DNA from: Anaerolineae bacterium
Lineage (GTDB): Bacteria > Chloroflexota > Anaerolineae > Anaerolineales > Villigracilaceae
Reading direction: 5' to 3'
Assembly: GCA_018648655.1 (NCBI GenBank)
Contig: JABGQV010000110.1
Span: 1-35,804, forward strand
DNA length: 35,804 nt
Shown one piece after another: positions 15,662 to 23,406 of the stretch. The position numbers were made by a program, and so were the translations under genes. A model generated the notes under the pieces. It was not told where the DNA came from. It saw only the letters and a program-made list of their open reading frames with translations, and ran no database searches. Positions within the stretch are counted from its first letter, which is position 1. Every line of letters begins with the position of its first letter.

Positions 15662-17032
15662 ATGACTGACAATCGCGAGAAAGCCTTGGCTTATGCTCAG
15701 GAAAATAAAGAAAAATTTCTCGATGAACTCAAAGAAGTTCTTCGAATTCCTTCTGTTTCTACTGATTCTGCCCATAAAGACGATATGCTCCGCACTGCTG
15801 AGTGGATGGTAGAAAAACTAAAAGAATTGGGGATGGAGAATGTCGAAATTTTCCCCACCGCAAAACATCCCGTTGTTTATGCCGATTGGCTCCACGCAGA
15901 AGGTGCGCCAACGGTCTTGGTTTATGGGCATTACGATGTTCAGCCTGCCGACCCTCTCGAATTATGGGAAACGCCTCCTTTTGAGCCTTCGCAGCGAGGG
16001 GATTCTCTCCATGCGCGCGGCGCGTCTGATATGAAAGGGCAAGTTGTAGCAACACTAAAAGCAGTTGAAGCCATCGTCAAAAGCGGCGGGCTCCCAGCGA
16101 ATGTCAAATTTATGATCGAAGGCGAAGAAGAAATCGGATCGCCAAATTTGGTCGAATTCATGGAAACGCACAAAGAACTTCTTGCTGCTGATTTTTGTCT
16201 AAACGCCGATGCAGGGATGCTTGGCAAAGAACTCCCTAGCATTACCTACGCCCTGCGTGGATTAGCTTATTTTGAAATTCATGTTAACGGGCCTAGCCAT
16301 GATTTGCATTCTGGTCTTTTTGGCGGCGCGGTGCGTAATCCGGCTAATACACTGATGACTCTTATTGCTGGCATGAAAGATGCTGATGGGCATATTCACT
16401 TGCCTGGATTTTACGATAAGGTTCGCTCCCTAGATGATGAAGAACGCGCGCAACTGGCACGTTTGCCCATGAAAGAAGAATTCTTCCTCAAGCAAACAGG
16501 TTCTCCCGCCCTTTGGGGAGAAAAAGGCTATACATCCGTTGAGCACGTTGGCGCACGTCCCACCCTCGATGTAAACGGGATGCTCTCTGGCTTCACTGGC
16601 GAAGGTGCTAAAACAGTTCTTCCCGCAAAGGCGATGGCAAAAATATCTATGCGTCTTGTTCCTGACCAAACTCCAGACGAAGTCTATTTGCAACTTAAAC
16701 AATATATGGAAGAAAATACCCCCGAAGGCGTAAGTTGGGATATTAAAATCGAACATGGCGGCAATCCCTCTATTTCAGAGCGAGATGGCGTGGGCGTACG
16801 CGCAATGGCAAAGGCCTTCAAAGATGTTTGGGGTGTTGATCCCCTTTTCAAACGCGAGGGTGGCTCCATCCCCGTTGTGGGGAATATGCAGGATATTCTC
16901 GGCATCGAATCTGTGCTAACAGGATTTGGCTTGCCCGATGATCGTATCCACTCGCCCAACGAAAAGCAGGATTTGCCGACTTGGTATCGCGGTATTGATG
17001 CCTTAATTCACTTTTTCTACAATTTAAGATAA
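15662..17032 (+). CDS. M20-family metallopeptidase (dipeptidase)
   Basis: 456 residues. Two-metal peptidase motifs are complete: His90 and Asp92 in VYGHYDVQPADP, Asp123 in ARGASDMKGQ, the catalytic Glu pair in GEEEIGS (154-160), Asp183 in NADAGM and His430 in DDRIHSPNE. The inserted dimerisation domain begins around LAYFEIHVNGPSHDLHSGLF, as in CNDP-like dipeptidases. It hydrolyses dipeptides or related amides in the cytoplasm; exact substrate unknown. AAGGAG lies 5 bases before the ATG. The neighbouring solute-binding protein could supply peptides, which is an inference from context only. Confidence 0.95.
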   Translation: MTDNREKALAYAQENKEKFLDELKEVLRIPSVSTDSAHKDDMLRTAEWMVEKLKELGMENVEIFPTAKHPVVYADWLHAEGAPTVLVYGHYDVQPADPLELWETPPFEPSQRGDSLHARGASDMKGQVVATLKAVEAIVKSGGLPANVKFMIEGEEEIGSPNLVEFMETHKELLAADFCLNADAGMLGKELPSITYALRGLAYFEIHVNGPSHDLHSGLFGGAVRNPANTLMTLIAGMKDADGHIHLPGFYDKVRSLDDEERAQLARLPMKEEFFLKQTGSPALWGEKGYTSVEHVGARPTLDVNGMLSGFTGEGAKTVLPAKAMAKISMRLVPDQTPDEVYLQLKQYMEENTPEGVSWDIKIEHGGNPSISERDGVGVRAMAKAFKDVWGVDPLFKREGGSIPVVGNMQDILGIESVLTGFGLPDDRIHSPNEKQDLPTWYRGIDALIHFFYNLR

Positions 17033-17057
17033 TTAGAAGGATTTTATAGGTAATTTT

Positions 17058-17939
17058 ATGGAAGACAGACTGATCTCATACGGTGGACAAGCCGTAATCG
17101 AAGGTGTAATGATGCGCGGGCGGAATGCTTTCGCGATTGCCATGCGTAGCCCCGAAGGCAATATTGAAATACATGTTGAAAAGCTGGCAAAAATATATAA
17201 AAGCCGTTTGGCAAAAACGCCTTTTGTGCGTGGACTTGTTCTGCTCTGGGATGCAATGGGGCTGGGCATGCGTGCTCTGACCATTTCAGCAAATCTCCAA
17301 AGCGGAGAAGACGAAAAGCTCGAAGGACCCGCGCTCTACCTAACTTTGACATTTTCTCTGCTCCTCAGCATAGGCTTATTCTTTATGCTTCCTGCCACTG
17401 CTGGCGGTCTAGTAGAACGTTATTTTGAATGGAACGCCTGGTGGGGCAATTTGCTCGAAGGTGCTGTGCGAATTCTCATTCTGGTTGGATACGTTTGGGC
17501 GGTTGGGCTAATGCCAGAAATTCAGCGCGTTTATTCTTATCATGGCGCAGAGCATAAAACCATCAACGCTTTTGAAGATGGCGCAGAACTAACCCCTGAA
17601 ATCGTTGCTACTTATTCACGTGAACACGCCCGTTGCGGCACAGCTTTTTTGCTGACACTTGTCCTTTTCTCTATTATTGTCTATTCAATACTAGGGCCAA
17701 TGCCACTTGGCTTGCGTCTACTCAGTCGATTATTGCTCATTCCCGTTATTGCAGGCATGGCATACGAATATATTAAATGGACAGCTGCTCATCTCGATTC
17801 TCGGATCGTTCAAGCTCTTGTGCGTCCTAATATGGCTTTGCAACTTCTCACCACTCATGAGCCAGACCTAGAAATGCTTGAGGTGTCTATTGCTTCTTTC
17901 GAAGCCATGCGAGAAGCTGAGCACGAATTCGATAAATAA
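17058..17939 (+). CDS. DUF1385-family membrane protein
   Basis: 293 residues. Family hallmarks are YGGQAVIEGVMMRGRNAFAI at 8-27, FVRGLVLLWDAM, YSYHGAEHKTINAFEDG in the middle and the REHARCGTAF motif. About four to five membrane segments cluster at 90-230. DUF1385 (YqhQ-like) proteins are widespread in Firmicutes and Chloroflexi; the conserved His, Glu and Cys residues suggest a metal or catalytic site, but the role is not established. It follows the M20 gene by 25 bases and may be cotranscribed. Codon style is like that of its neighbours. Confidence 0.93.
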   Translation: MEDRLISYGGQAVIEGVMMRGRNAFAIAMRSPEGNIEIHVEKLAKIYKSRLAKTPFVRGLVLLWDAMGLGMRALTISANLQSGEDEKLEGPALYLTLTFSLLLSIGLFFMLPATAGGLVERYFEWNAWWGNLLEGAVRILILVGYVWAVGLMPEIQRVYSYHGAEHKTINAFEDGAELTPEIVATYSREHARCGTAFLLTLVLFSIIVYSILGPMPLGLRLLSRLLLIPVIAGMAYEYIKWTAAHLDSRIVQALVRPNMALQLLTTHEPDLEMLEVSIASFEAMREAEHEFDK

Positions 17940-17947
17940 ACTTGCAA

Positions 17948-17956
17948 TGGTATAAT
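17948..17956 (+). promoter_or_regulatory. Extended -10 promoter TGGTATAAT
   Basis: A TG extension and perfect TATAAT lie right after the DUF1385 stop; the -35 region (TTCGAT at 17928-17933, 17-base spacing) is weak. Transcription would start near 17963, at the beginning of the structured stretch below. Confidence 0.65.
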
Positions 17957-17962
17957 GCTGTT

Positions 17963-18102
17963 CTTAGACAGAGATACAAGCTAAAAACTTAGCGCACAAA
18001 GCGACAAGTCTATAGTCGGGTAACCAGCTAGAATTATATGGTCGTAAAAATGACAGATTCGTTTTAGCGTACGTGGTCTAGAGTTGTCTCTGACTACGTA
18101 TT
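17963..18102 (+). ncRNA. Candidate structured RNA or long 5' leader
   Basis: The 234-bp gap has no gene, but its two sides pair. CAGAGA-T-ACAA (17970-17979) matches TTGTCTCTG (18084-18092), and GCTAAAAAC (17980-17988) matches GTTTTAGC (18061-18068). Inside are GTCGT/ATGAC closing an AAAA loop (18041-18054) and a GTAA-capped helix around 18010-18031. It begins at a strong extended -10 promoter. It could be an independent small RNA or a riboswitch-like leader for the TPR gene at 18174. The AAAGC...GGGTAACC core recalls c-di-GMP-I aptamers, but the expected P3 helix is missing. Confidence 0.4.
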
Positions 18103-18173
18103 TTTATCAGAACGATGTCTGTTTGTTCACCCATATAACTCTTATTTGAGGAGAGTTTGGATGGTAATTAAAT

Positions 18174-19352
18174 ATGAGAGAAGGCAAGAATTTCACAGAG
18201 AAAATCGCAGATCTGATCACAGAAATCGAGTTTGCGCTTCAATGGAAGCAAGCGATTATTCTCTTTGCTATTTATCGCTCATCTCATGTTTTGGATGATG
18301 CCGAAGCAAGCCTCGAGACAAAATTAAAATTACGGGGGCAGGAGCTAGTGCGGGTTCGCGTGCGTAGCGATTTATCCAATGTGATTGATACTATTGAAAA
18401 AGAAAATCAAGCAAAGGGCGTATTTTCTATCGCTGACTTCAGTCAAGGAGGGGGAGTAGATCGTGCCGATTCATACCGCTTATTAAATTTGCATCGAGAG
18501 TATTTCATCGAAGAAAAAATTCGTGCAGTTTTTTGGTTGACTAAGGATGAAGCCCAATCTCTCTCTGCCTTTGCCCCTGATTTTTGGGCTTTTCGCCATC
18601 GGATTATTGACTTTGTACGTAACCGCGCAACACCAGAGCGTTCAGCCTCCTTTCAAGGGTTGACATGGGTAGAGTGGCCTTGGCATCTTTTTGAAAGTGA
18701 TACCAAAGCCGCTTTGAATTATAGAATACAATTATTAGAAGAACTGTCGAAAGAGTTTGAAGCAAGCGTGATGCGCGCAGATTTGTGTGGTGAAATAGCT
18801 GGGATATATGTACAAGACAAGAAATACGCTGATGCACAGGCGATTATTGAACAGGGATTGGATAATATATCTGAGCTATCGGTACCTCAAGTTGAAGCAC
18901 GTTTGCTAATTGCCTTAGCGATTGTTTTGATTCAGATGGATGCCTACGAAGAAGCGTATGTTCACCTGCAAAAAGTAGTGCTTCTAGATGAGAAAACCCC
19001 TCTTGTTTTTAGCCTGCTTGCGCAAACAAGCAGGTTAGCAGGCCGACGCACTAAAGCCTTGGCTTTTATAAAAAGAGAGCTTAGTCTATACTCGAAAAGT
19101 GCTTTTGCATGGAACGAATGTGGTAATATCTACGCAGATTTGGGGAGGACAGAAGATGCAATATCCTCCTATGAAAAAGCTTTCTCTATTTTTCCAGAAC
19201 AAATAATTCCTGCCTTAAATAGATGTGCGGTGTTGGCATCGGCAAATCGTCTTGATGAAGCCTTAAATTTTTTAGGCAAAATCGATTTGTCTCAGGCAAT
19301 TGATTTGGAAAAAGTAAAAAACACACAAGGTTTTGAATTCTTGAATATTTAG
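18174..19352 (+). CDS. TPR protein with N-terminal 'WL..E...PDFW' domain (1)
   Basis: 392 residues, cytoplasmic. Residues 1-150 form a domain shared with the protein at 24668 (here AIILFAIYRSSHVLDDAEAS, then RAVFWLTKDEAQSL and APDFWAFRHRIIDF). I have an impression of this pattern in NTPase-associated proteins but cannot name it. Residues about 200-380 are tetratricopeptide repeats (AWNECGNIYADLGRTEDAIS is the clearest), which mediate protein contacts. No ribosome site directly precedes this ATG; GGAGAG fits instead an out-of-frame ATG at 18161 that opens a 45-codon overlapping ORF, so start by reinitiation or loose spacing is likely. The next gene is a sensor kinase, 31 bases on. Confidence 0.85.
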   Translation: MREGKNFTEKIADLITEIEFALQWKQAIILFAIYRSSHVLDDAEASLETKLKLRGQELVRVRVRSDLSNVIDTIEKENQAKGVFSIADFSQGGGVDRADSYRLLNLHREYFIEEKIRAVFWLTKDEAQSLSAFAPDFWAFRHRIIDFVRNRATPERSASFQGLTWVEWPWHLFESDTKAALNYRIQLLEELSKEFEASVMRADLCGEIAGIYVQDKKYADAQAIIEQGLDNISELSVPQVEARLLIALAIVLIQMDAYEEAYVHLQKVVLLDEKTPLVFSLLAQTSRLAGRRTKALAFIKRELSLYSKSAFAWNECGNIYADLGRTEDAISSYEKAFSIFPEQIIPALNRCAVLASANRLDEALNFLGKIDLSQAIDLEKVKNTQGFEFLNI

Positions 19353-19383
19353 GTTTTTTTTATAAAAAGGTTTGAGCTTATTC

Positions 19384-21540
19384 ATGGCAAATATGATAGC
19401 GATTGAGTTTTCAATTATAACGGTTCTAACAATTTCCTTTTTTCTAAGCATATATTTCATAAAGAGAAAAAAAAGGGGAGCATACAGTTATTTCCTGTTG
19501 AATTTCTCTGCCCTCCTAAGCTATATTAGTATTGTTCTTTTTTCTCATAGCGTAATAGATCAGCTTAGAGACGCATTACTAATATTGCATTTGGGTAACG
19601 CAGGGTGCGCTACAGCAATACTTTTTTTCTCATTTGAGCATACCAACCAGAAGATGTGGATGAGATTTCCGCGTATACTTCTTTTCTTCTTAGAGCCCAT
19701 TATTTCTTATGTGCTCGTTGTGGTTTTCTTTGCAGATGAATATGCGATGAGAGGTATTTTCTCAGTGCTGCCAGATTATTTACAAGGGGTAGATTATTTA
19801 CATGTTTTCTACATCACACTACTGCTAATTATTAGTATTGTCGTTTTTGCACCGAGATTTTCTGAAGGAGAACGTACTTCGAGAAGTAGAAGGATTCTAA
19901 AATTTAGTATAATTTTTGTGCCTATATTGCCCGCAGCTCTCCAGATTAATCATCTTTTTTCTCCCTATCTTTTAGAAACATTTTCATTTGTTTTTAGTAG
20001 CGTATTAATGGGGATAAGTTTAATCTATACTCCCGTAACTGAATTTGTACCTTGGTCCCGCAAGCATGTGGTAGACCATATGCAAGAAGGGTGGGTGGTT
20101 GTAGATTCAGAAAATCGCATTGTTGACATTAACTCCTTTGCAAAAATATTATTGAATATTTCAAAAAAGAAGACTTATGGAACGCATGTAAAGGAGATGT
20201 TTTTTCGATGGCCAAATATTCTGAAAATACTAGCGAGCGACCAAGATGCAGATGTCAGAGTCTCTTTTAACACAAAAGGCCGTTTTTTATATCTTCATGT
20301 CAAAGTTTTGCTTTTAAAAAATCCTATGGGCGCAACCATAGGGCAATTGATCCTCCTTCGTGATTATACAGAACATCGTCAGGCAGAGGAATCTCGACAG
20401 TTAGCAAGGGACGAGATGTTTAGTCTTTTACACTCGATTTCTGGGGCTGCTAGCCGGTCTGAAAATACAATAGAGTTTATTACGGCATCTATGTATCAAG
20501 TGGCCTATTCTTTTATGAGCCAATCTATAGCAATATTTTTTAATGATAAGGAAGCGGACAATCAACGTTTTTTGCTTGCGGCGCATCAAGGGATAGACGA
20601 TAATTGTTTAGAGGGATTGGCTTTTGTTGATGAAAAAGATGCGTTAATTTCTGAGATTATAAAATCTCGAAAATCAATACAAATTAAAGATACTCGCACT
20701 GATAACAGAATTTCTGTGGCTTTGGTTAATGTTTTTTCGGAAGATTTGTTATTTGTCCCAATTATTTCGGAAGAAGATTTTTTGGGATTGATTCTCATTT
20801 CTTGCGAAGGTCCAGGTTATAGTGAAAATGAAATTACTCGTCTTGAAATTGTGGCAGAGCAGGTGGGGTCTTTTGTAAGAATTGAGCGTCGCCGACATAT
20901 CGCCAGCACGCTTTCTGAGCGTCAACGGTTAATTCGTGATTTACACGATTCTGTAACACAGCGTCTTTATGCCCTTGTCATGACAGCTGAAGCTGCGAAA
21001 CTGGGAATGGAATCTGGAAATATATCGCAATCGAGTAAAGTAATAGCCCAACTTTCACTACATGCACATCAAGCGCTAAAGGAAATGCGCCTCTTTTTAC
21101 ATAAACTTCAACCCATTGATCTGGAGAGAGAAGGGTTAGCGGCTGTTCTTATGCACCGCTTAGAGGCAGTTGAAGGCAGAGCCGGTTTAGAAAGAACCAT
21201 AGATATTGATGAAAATTTGGGTCTTAATCCAGAAGAAGAACTTGCTCTTTTTTTCATTGCTCAAGAAGCACTAAATAATATTATCAAGCATGCTAATGCG
21301 AGTTTTATAAAGGTAAAATTGAAGAAGAGAAGCGTTGGTATTATTCTTGAAGTACATGATAACGGAAAAGGATTTGAACTAGATAAAGTAAACCGTTATG
21401 GATTAGGTTTAAATAATATGAGCGAGCGAGCCAAACAAATTAACGCTATTTTGAAGATTAGCTCTGCGCGTAATATAGGCACGAGGGTTGTTGTCTTACT
21501 TCGTGATGCTGATCTTCCAATGGCGATTGAGGAAAAATGA
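19384..21540 (+). CDS. 7TM-PAS-GAF sensor histidine kinase (HisKA_3)
   Basis: 718 residues. About seven membrane helices occupy 1-220, like the histidine-kinase N-terminal 7TM family. A PAS region follows (about 225-330, EGWVVVDSENRIVDINSFAK), a GAF domain (about 345-500), then HisKA_3 with the phospho-acceptor His521 in RDLHDSVTQRLY. The ATPase domain shows the N box (QEALNNIIKHA), DNGKGF and GLGLNNMSERA. It autophosphorylates and passes phosphate to the overlapping response regulator. AAAAGG is 13 bases before this ATG; a TTG at 19372 is only one base from it. The signal is unknown: a membrane ligand through 7TM plus a cytoplasmic one through GAF. Confidence 0.94.
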   Translation: MANMIAIEFSIITVLTISFFLSIYFIKRKKRGAYSYFLLNFSALLSYISIVLFSHSVIDQLRDALLILHLGNAGCATAILFFSFEHTNQKMWMRFPRILLFFLEPIISYVLVVVFFADEYAMRGIFSVLPDYLQGVDYLHVFYITLLLIISIVVFAPRFSEGERTSRSRRILKFSIIFVPILPAALQINHLFSPYLLETFSFVFSSVLMGISLIYTPVTEFVPWSRKHVVDHMQEGWVVVDSENRIVDINSFAKILLNISKKKTYGTHVKEMFFRWPNILKILASDQDADVRVSFNTKGRFLYLHVKVLLLKNPMGATIGQLILLRDYTEHRQAEESRQLARDEMFSLLHSISGAASRSENTIEFITASMYQVAYSFMSQSIAIFFNDKEADNQRFLLAAHQGIDDNCLEGLAFVDEKDALISEIIKSRKSIQIKDTRTDNRISVALVNVFSEDLLFVPIISEEDFLGLILISCEGPGYSENEITRLEIVAEQVGSFVRIERRRHIASTLSERQRLIRDLHDSVTQRLYALVMTAEAAKLGMESGNISQSSKVIAQLSLHAHQALKEMRLFLHKLQPIDLEREGLAAVLMHRLEAVEGRAGLERTIDIDENLGLNPEEELALFFIAQEALNNIIKHANASFIKVKLKKRSVGIILEVHDNGKGFELDKVNRYGLGLNNMSERAKQINAILKISSARNIGTRVVVLLRDADLPMAIEEK

Positions 21541-22193
21541 GCAAGCCTATTAGGGTTATTGTTGTAGAAAACCAAACCGTGGTCAGACAAGGACTGGTGG
21601 CCATTCTTTCTTTTCACGATGATGTCGATGTTGTTGGCGAAGCCCAGAATGGTCTTGAAGGGATAAAGGTTGTTGAAGAACTTAAACCAGACGTTGTTCT
21701 TTTGGATTTGATGATGCCCGTTTTAGATGGTTTGTCTACAATTCCAAAGATACTAGAAATTGCTCCGGATACTGGTATTATTATCGTAACTGGTTATGGA
21801 CAGGCAGAGAATATTTTTAAAGCAATTAAATCAGGAGCTAAAGGGTATTTGCTAAAGGATTCTTCGCATGAGCAATTGGTTGACGCAATTAAGAGCGTTT
21901 ATCAGGGCGAAGCATTTATCCCTCCATCAATGGCTTTGAGAATGATTCGTGAAATGAATGAGTTCTCTCCAGAAATAAATGATAAACATTCTCTTACAAA
22001 AAGAGAGATGGAAACATTAAAGCTTATTGCGCAAGGTTTATCAAACCATGATATTGCTAAAGAAATGGTCGTAAATGGACGTACGATCTCTAAATATGTT
22101 AGTAATATTTTGCAAAAACTTCACTTGGAGAATAGAACGCAAGCTGCCTTATATGCTTTGCGGGAAGGGATAACAGAATTAGACGATGAATAA
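21537..22193 (+). CDS. NarL/FixJ-family response regulator
   Basis: 218 residues. The receiver domain (1-120) has the phospho-acceptor Asp57 in VVLLDLMMP, acidic residues near Glu11 and Lys in GYLLKDSS. The C-terminal LuxR-type helix-turn-helix (about 150-210) has LTKREMETLKLIAQGLSNHD and VNGRTISKYVSNILQKL. Its ATG overlaps the kinase stop by 4 bases (ATGA), so kinase and regulator are translationally coupled and surely cognate. The Lys-Tyr in TISKYVSNI replaces the more usual VKxHV of this family. Targets unknown; the large intergenic region behind it is a candidate. Confidence 0.95.
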   Translation: MSKPIRVIVVENQTVVRQGLVAILSFHDDVDVVGEAQNGLEGIKVVEELKPDVVLLDLMMPVLDGLSTIPKILEIAPDTGIIIVTGYGQAENIFKAIKSGAKGYLLKDSSHEQLVDAIKSVYQGEAFIPPSMALRMIREMNEFSPEINDKHSLTKREMETLKLIAQGLSNHDIAKEMVVNGRTISKYVSNILQKLHLENRTQAALYALREGITELDDE

Positions 22194-22223
22194 AAACTTC
22201 GGGAATAAATTCTCGGAGTTTTT
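22192..22223 (+). terminator. Terminator of the two-component operon
   Basis: AAAAACTTCGGGAA (22192-22205) pairs with TTCTCGGAGTTTTT (22210-22223) allowing G-U pairs, with a 4-base loop and terminal T run. Confidence 0.8.
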
Positions 22224-22230
22224 GCTTTTA

Positions 22231-22533
22231 AGCTCTCAGTGAGCTGACTTGTTTTTGTGGGTGGCGGTCAAATTATCAGTGATGCTCTCGCTGGATTTGG
22301 ACCCTTTCGGGCATAGGCAATCTAGCGAGTTTTCGCAGCGAAAACGGGGATTAGAAATCCTTTCTGAGTCCTGCTCATCATTTACTAGTATTAGCAGAAT
22401 GCCCCGTTCTGTGAACGGGGATGAATGCCCGTTTTGGCACCGCGTCGCAAAGCGGAGCTGTAAAGCAAATCTGAGCGCACAGCGTGCGAAGATTTGCGCA
22501 GTGATTCCCCGACCTGTGGTCGGGGAAGTTCAC
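22231..22533. ncRNA. Array of consecutive hairpins, possible large RNA or repeat element
   Basis: No gene fits here, but nearly every base belongs to a hairpin: 22231-22245, 22287-22329 (CTCGCT/AGCGAG with inner GATT/AATC and CCC/GGG), 22329-22345, 22348-22360, 22371-22397, 22402-22420 (CCCCGTTC-TGT-GAACGGGG), 22440-22455, 22465-22497 (GCAAATCT/AGATTTGC with inner CGCAC/GTGCG) and 22501-22533 (TTCCCCGACC-TGT-GGTCGGGGAA inside GTGA/TCAC). Two hairpins share the loop TGT and the same stem pattern with different bases. It may be a structured RNA or a mobile palindromic repeat; strand is unknown. Confidence 0.55.
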
Positions 22534-22626
22534 TATAACGCTGAATAACAAGAAGGCATATCCCATAGTTGTCGCAAACTGCATATAAATGACCGCTTTT
22601 AGGGCTGTTTTTGTATGGTCATTATT

Positions 22627-22724
22627 GTGGTAAGAGATGCTTGTTTTATGGTGGTTGAAAATATGGCTTAATGTCTAGTTTATATGGTGGTATTAGTGTA
22701 GTTAATATGTGTCTGATAGTGGGT
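22627..22724 (+). promoter_or_regulatory. GTG(G)-rich repeats upstream of the MraZ-like gene
   Basis: GTGG or GTG-containing units recur: GTGG at 22627 and 22651, GGTGG at 22686, AGTGT at 22695, TGTGT at 22708, AGTGGG at 22718; the last four are about 9-13 bases apart. MraZ proteins are known to bind short tandem GTG-containing boxes upstream of their own gene, so an operator is possible. The rest of 22534-22903 is AT-rich with nothing I can assign. Confidence 0.3.
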
Positions 22725-22903
22725 ATCCTATGGTCAAAAAACAGGGAGCTTTTTGTGCAAAAAAATATGGTTTATATGCGTTTTTTTCCTTCTCTAAACT
22801 GATTCCAGAAAACCTTCTAAACGCTATATTCACGACAGGCTTTTTTGTCTAAGATATAGCCAATAACCAAATAAGATAGCTAAAGGGGCAGAAGAATTGC
22901 CCT

Positions 22904-23392
22904 ATGTCAAAAAAGAAATCATTGAACCCTACAAAAGAAAGTGCAGGAATTATGTTTTATGGACGATACACAATTCAACTTAGTGCTAATAAAGCCCTTG
23001 CTTTCCCAGAGCATTTTGCAGATGAGCTTACTGGCAATATCTTTGTAGTTCAAGGATTTGATCGTAATTTGCTTGTTATGCCTGAGAAATCTTTCTTTCT
23101 TTTATATCAACGCGTAACAAGTCTAAATATGGCAGATCCTTTGGCAAGAATGCTGCTTCGATTATTTCTAGGGAATACTATCCATGCTGAACTGGATGAA
23201 GATCGACAAATGCATTTGTCTGAACACTTATATGAATATGCAAAGCTTTCTCCGGGTGGGTCTGCTATCTGCGTAGGGCAGGGAGATCATATTGAAATAT
23301 GGTCTCCTAGATATTGGGAAAATCAGAATATTGACTTATCAGATGCGGCTACGAATTCACATCGTTTTGCTTCTCTGGATATACGATTTTAG
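22904..23392 (+). CDS. MraZ-like protein outside a dcw cluster
   Basis: 162 residues, slightly longer than MraZ (about 145-150). Two swapped-hairpin AbrB-type repeats are recognisable: FYGRYTIQLSANKALAFPEH (18-37), and NTIHAELDEDRQMHLSEHLY (91-110) before EYAKL. The family's DxxxR motif is DPLAR (78-82), followed by LLRLFLG; GQGDHIEIWSPRYWE (125-139) matches the usual C-terminal strand. The Gly-Arg of the DNA-contacting loops is lost in both repeats (NKAL, DRQM). No mraW/rsmH or other cell-wall gene follows; instead an ATPase gene starts 14 bases later. The ribosome site is poor, inside a GGGGCA/TGCCCT inverted repeat. Role unknown. Confidence 0.85.
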   Translation: MSKKKSLNPTKESAGIMFYGRYTIQLSANKALAFPEHFADELTGNIFVVQGFDRNLLVMPEKSFFLLYQRVTSLNMADPLARMLLRLFLGNTIHAELDEDRQMHLSEHLYEYAKLSPGGSAICVGQGDHIEIWSPRYWENQNIDLSDAATNSHRFASLDIRF

Positions 23393-23406
23393 GAAGGATT
23401 AAAAAC

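Noticed and set aside
13407-17032. A complete peptide ABC transporter operon.
   Set aside because: Only the binding protein is present; no permease or ATPase genes lie on either side.
17963-18102. A canonical c-di-GMP-I (GEMM) riboswitch.
   Set aside because: GGGTAACC and AAAGC recall the family, but the GAAA-capped hairpin and the P3 helix are not found in the right places. Kept only as a structured RNA candidate.
22231-22533. CRISPR array or retron RNA.
   Set aside because: The hairpins are not regularly spaced identical repeats, and there are no Cas genes or reverse transcriptase nearby.
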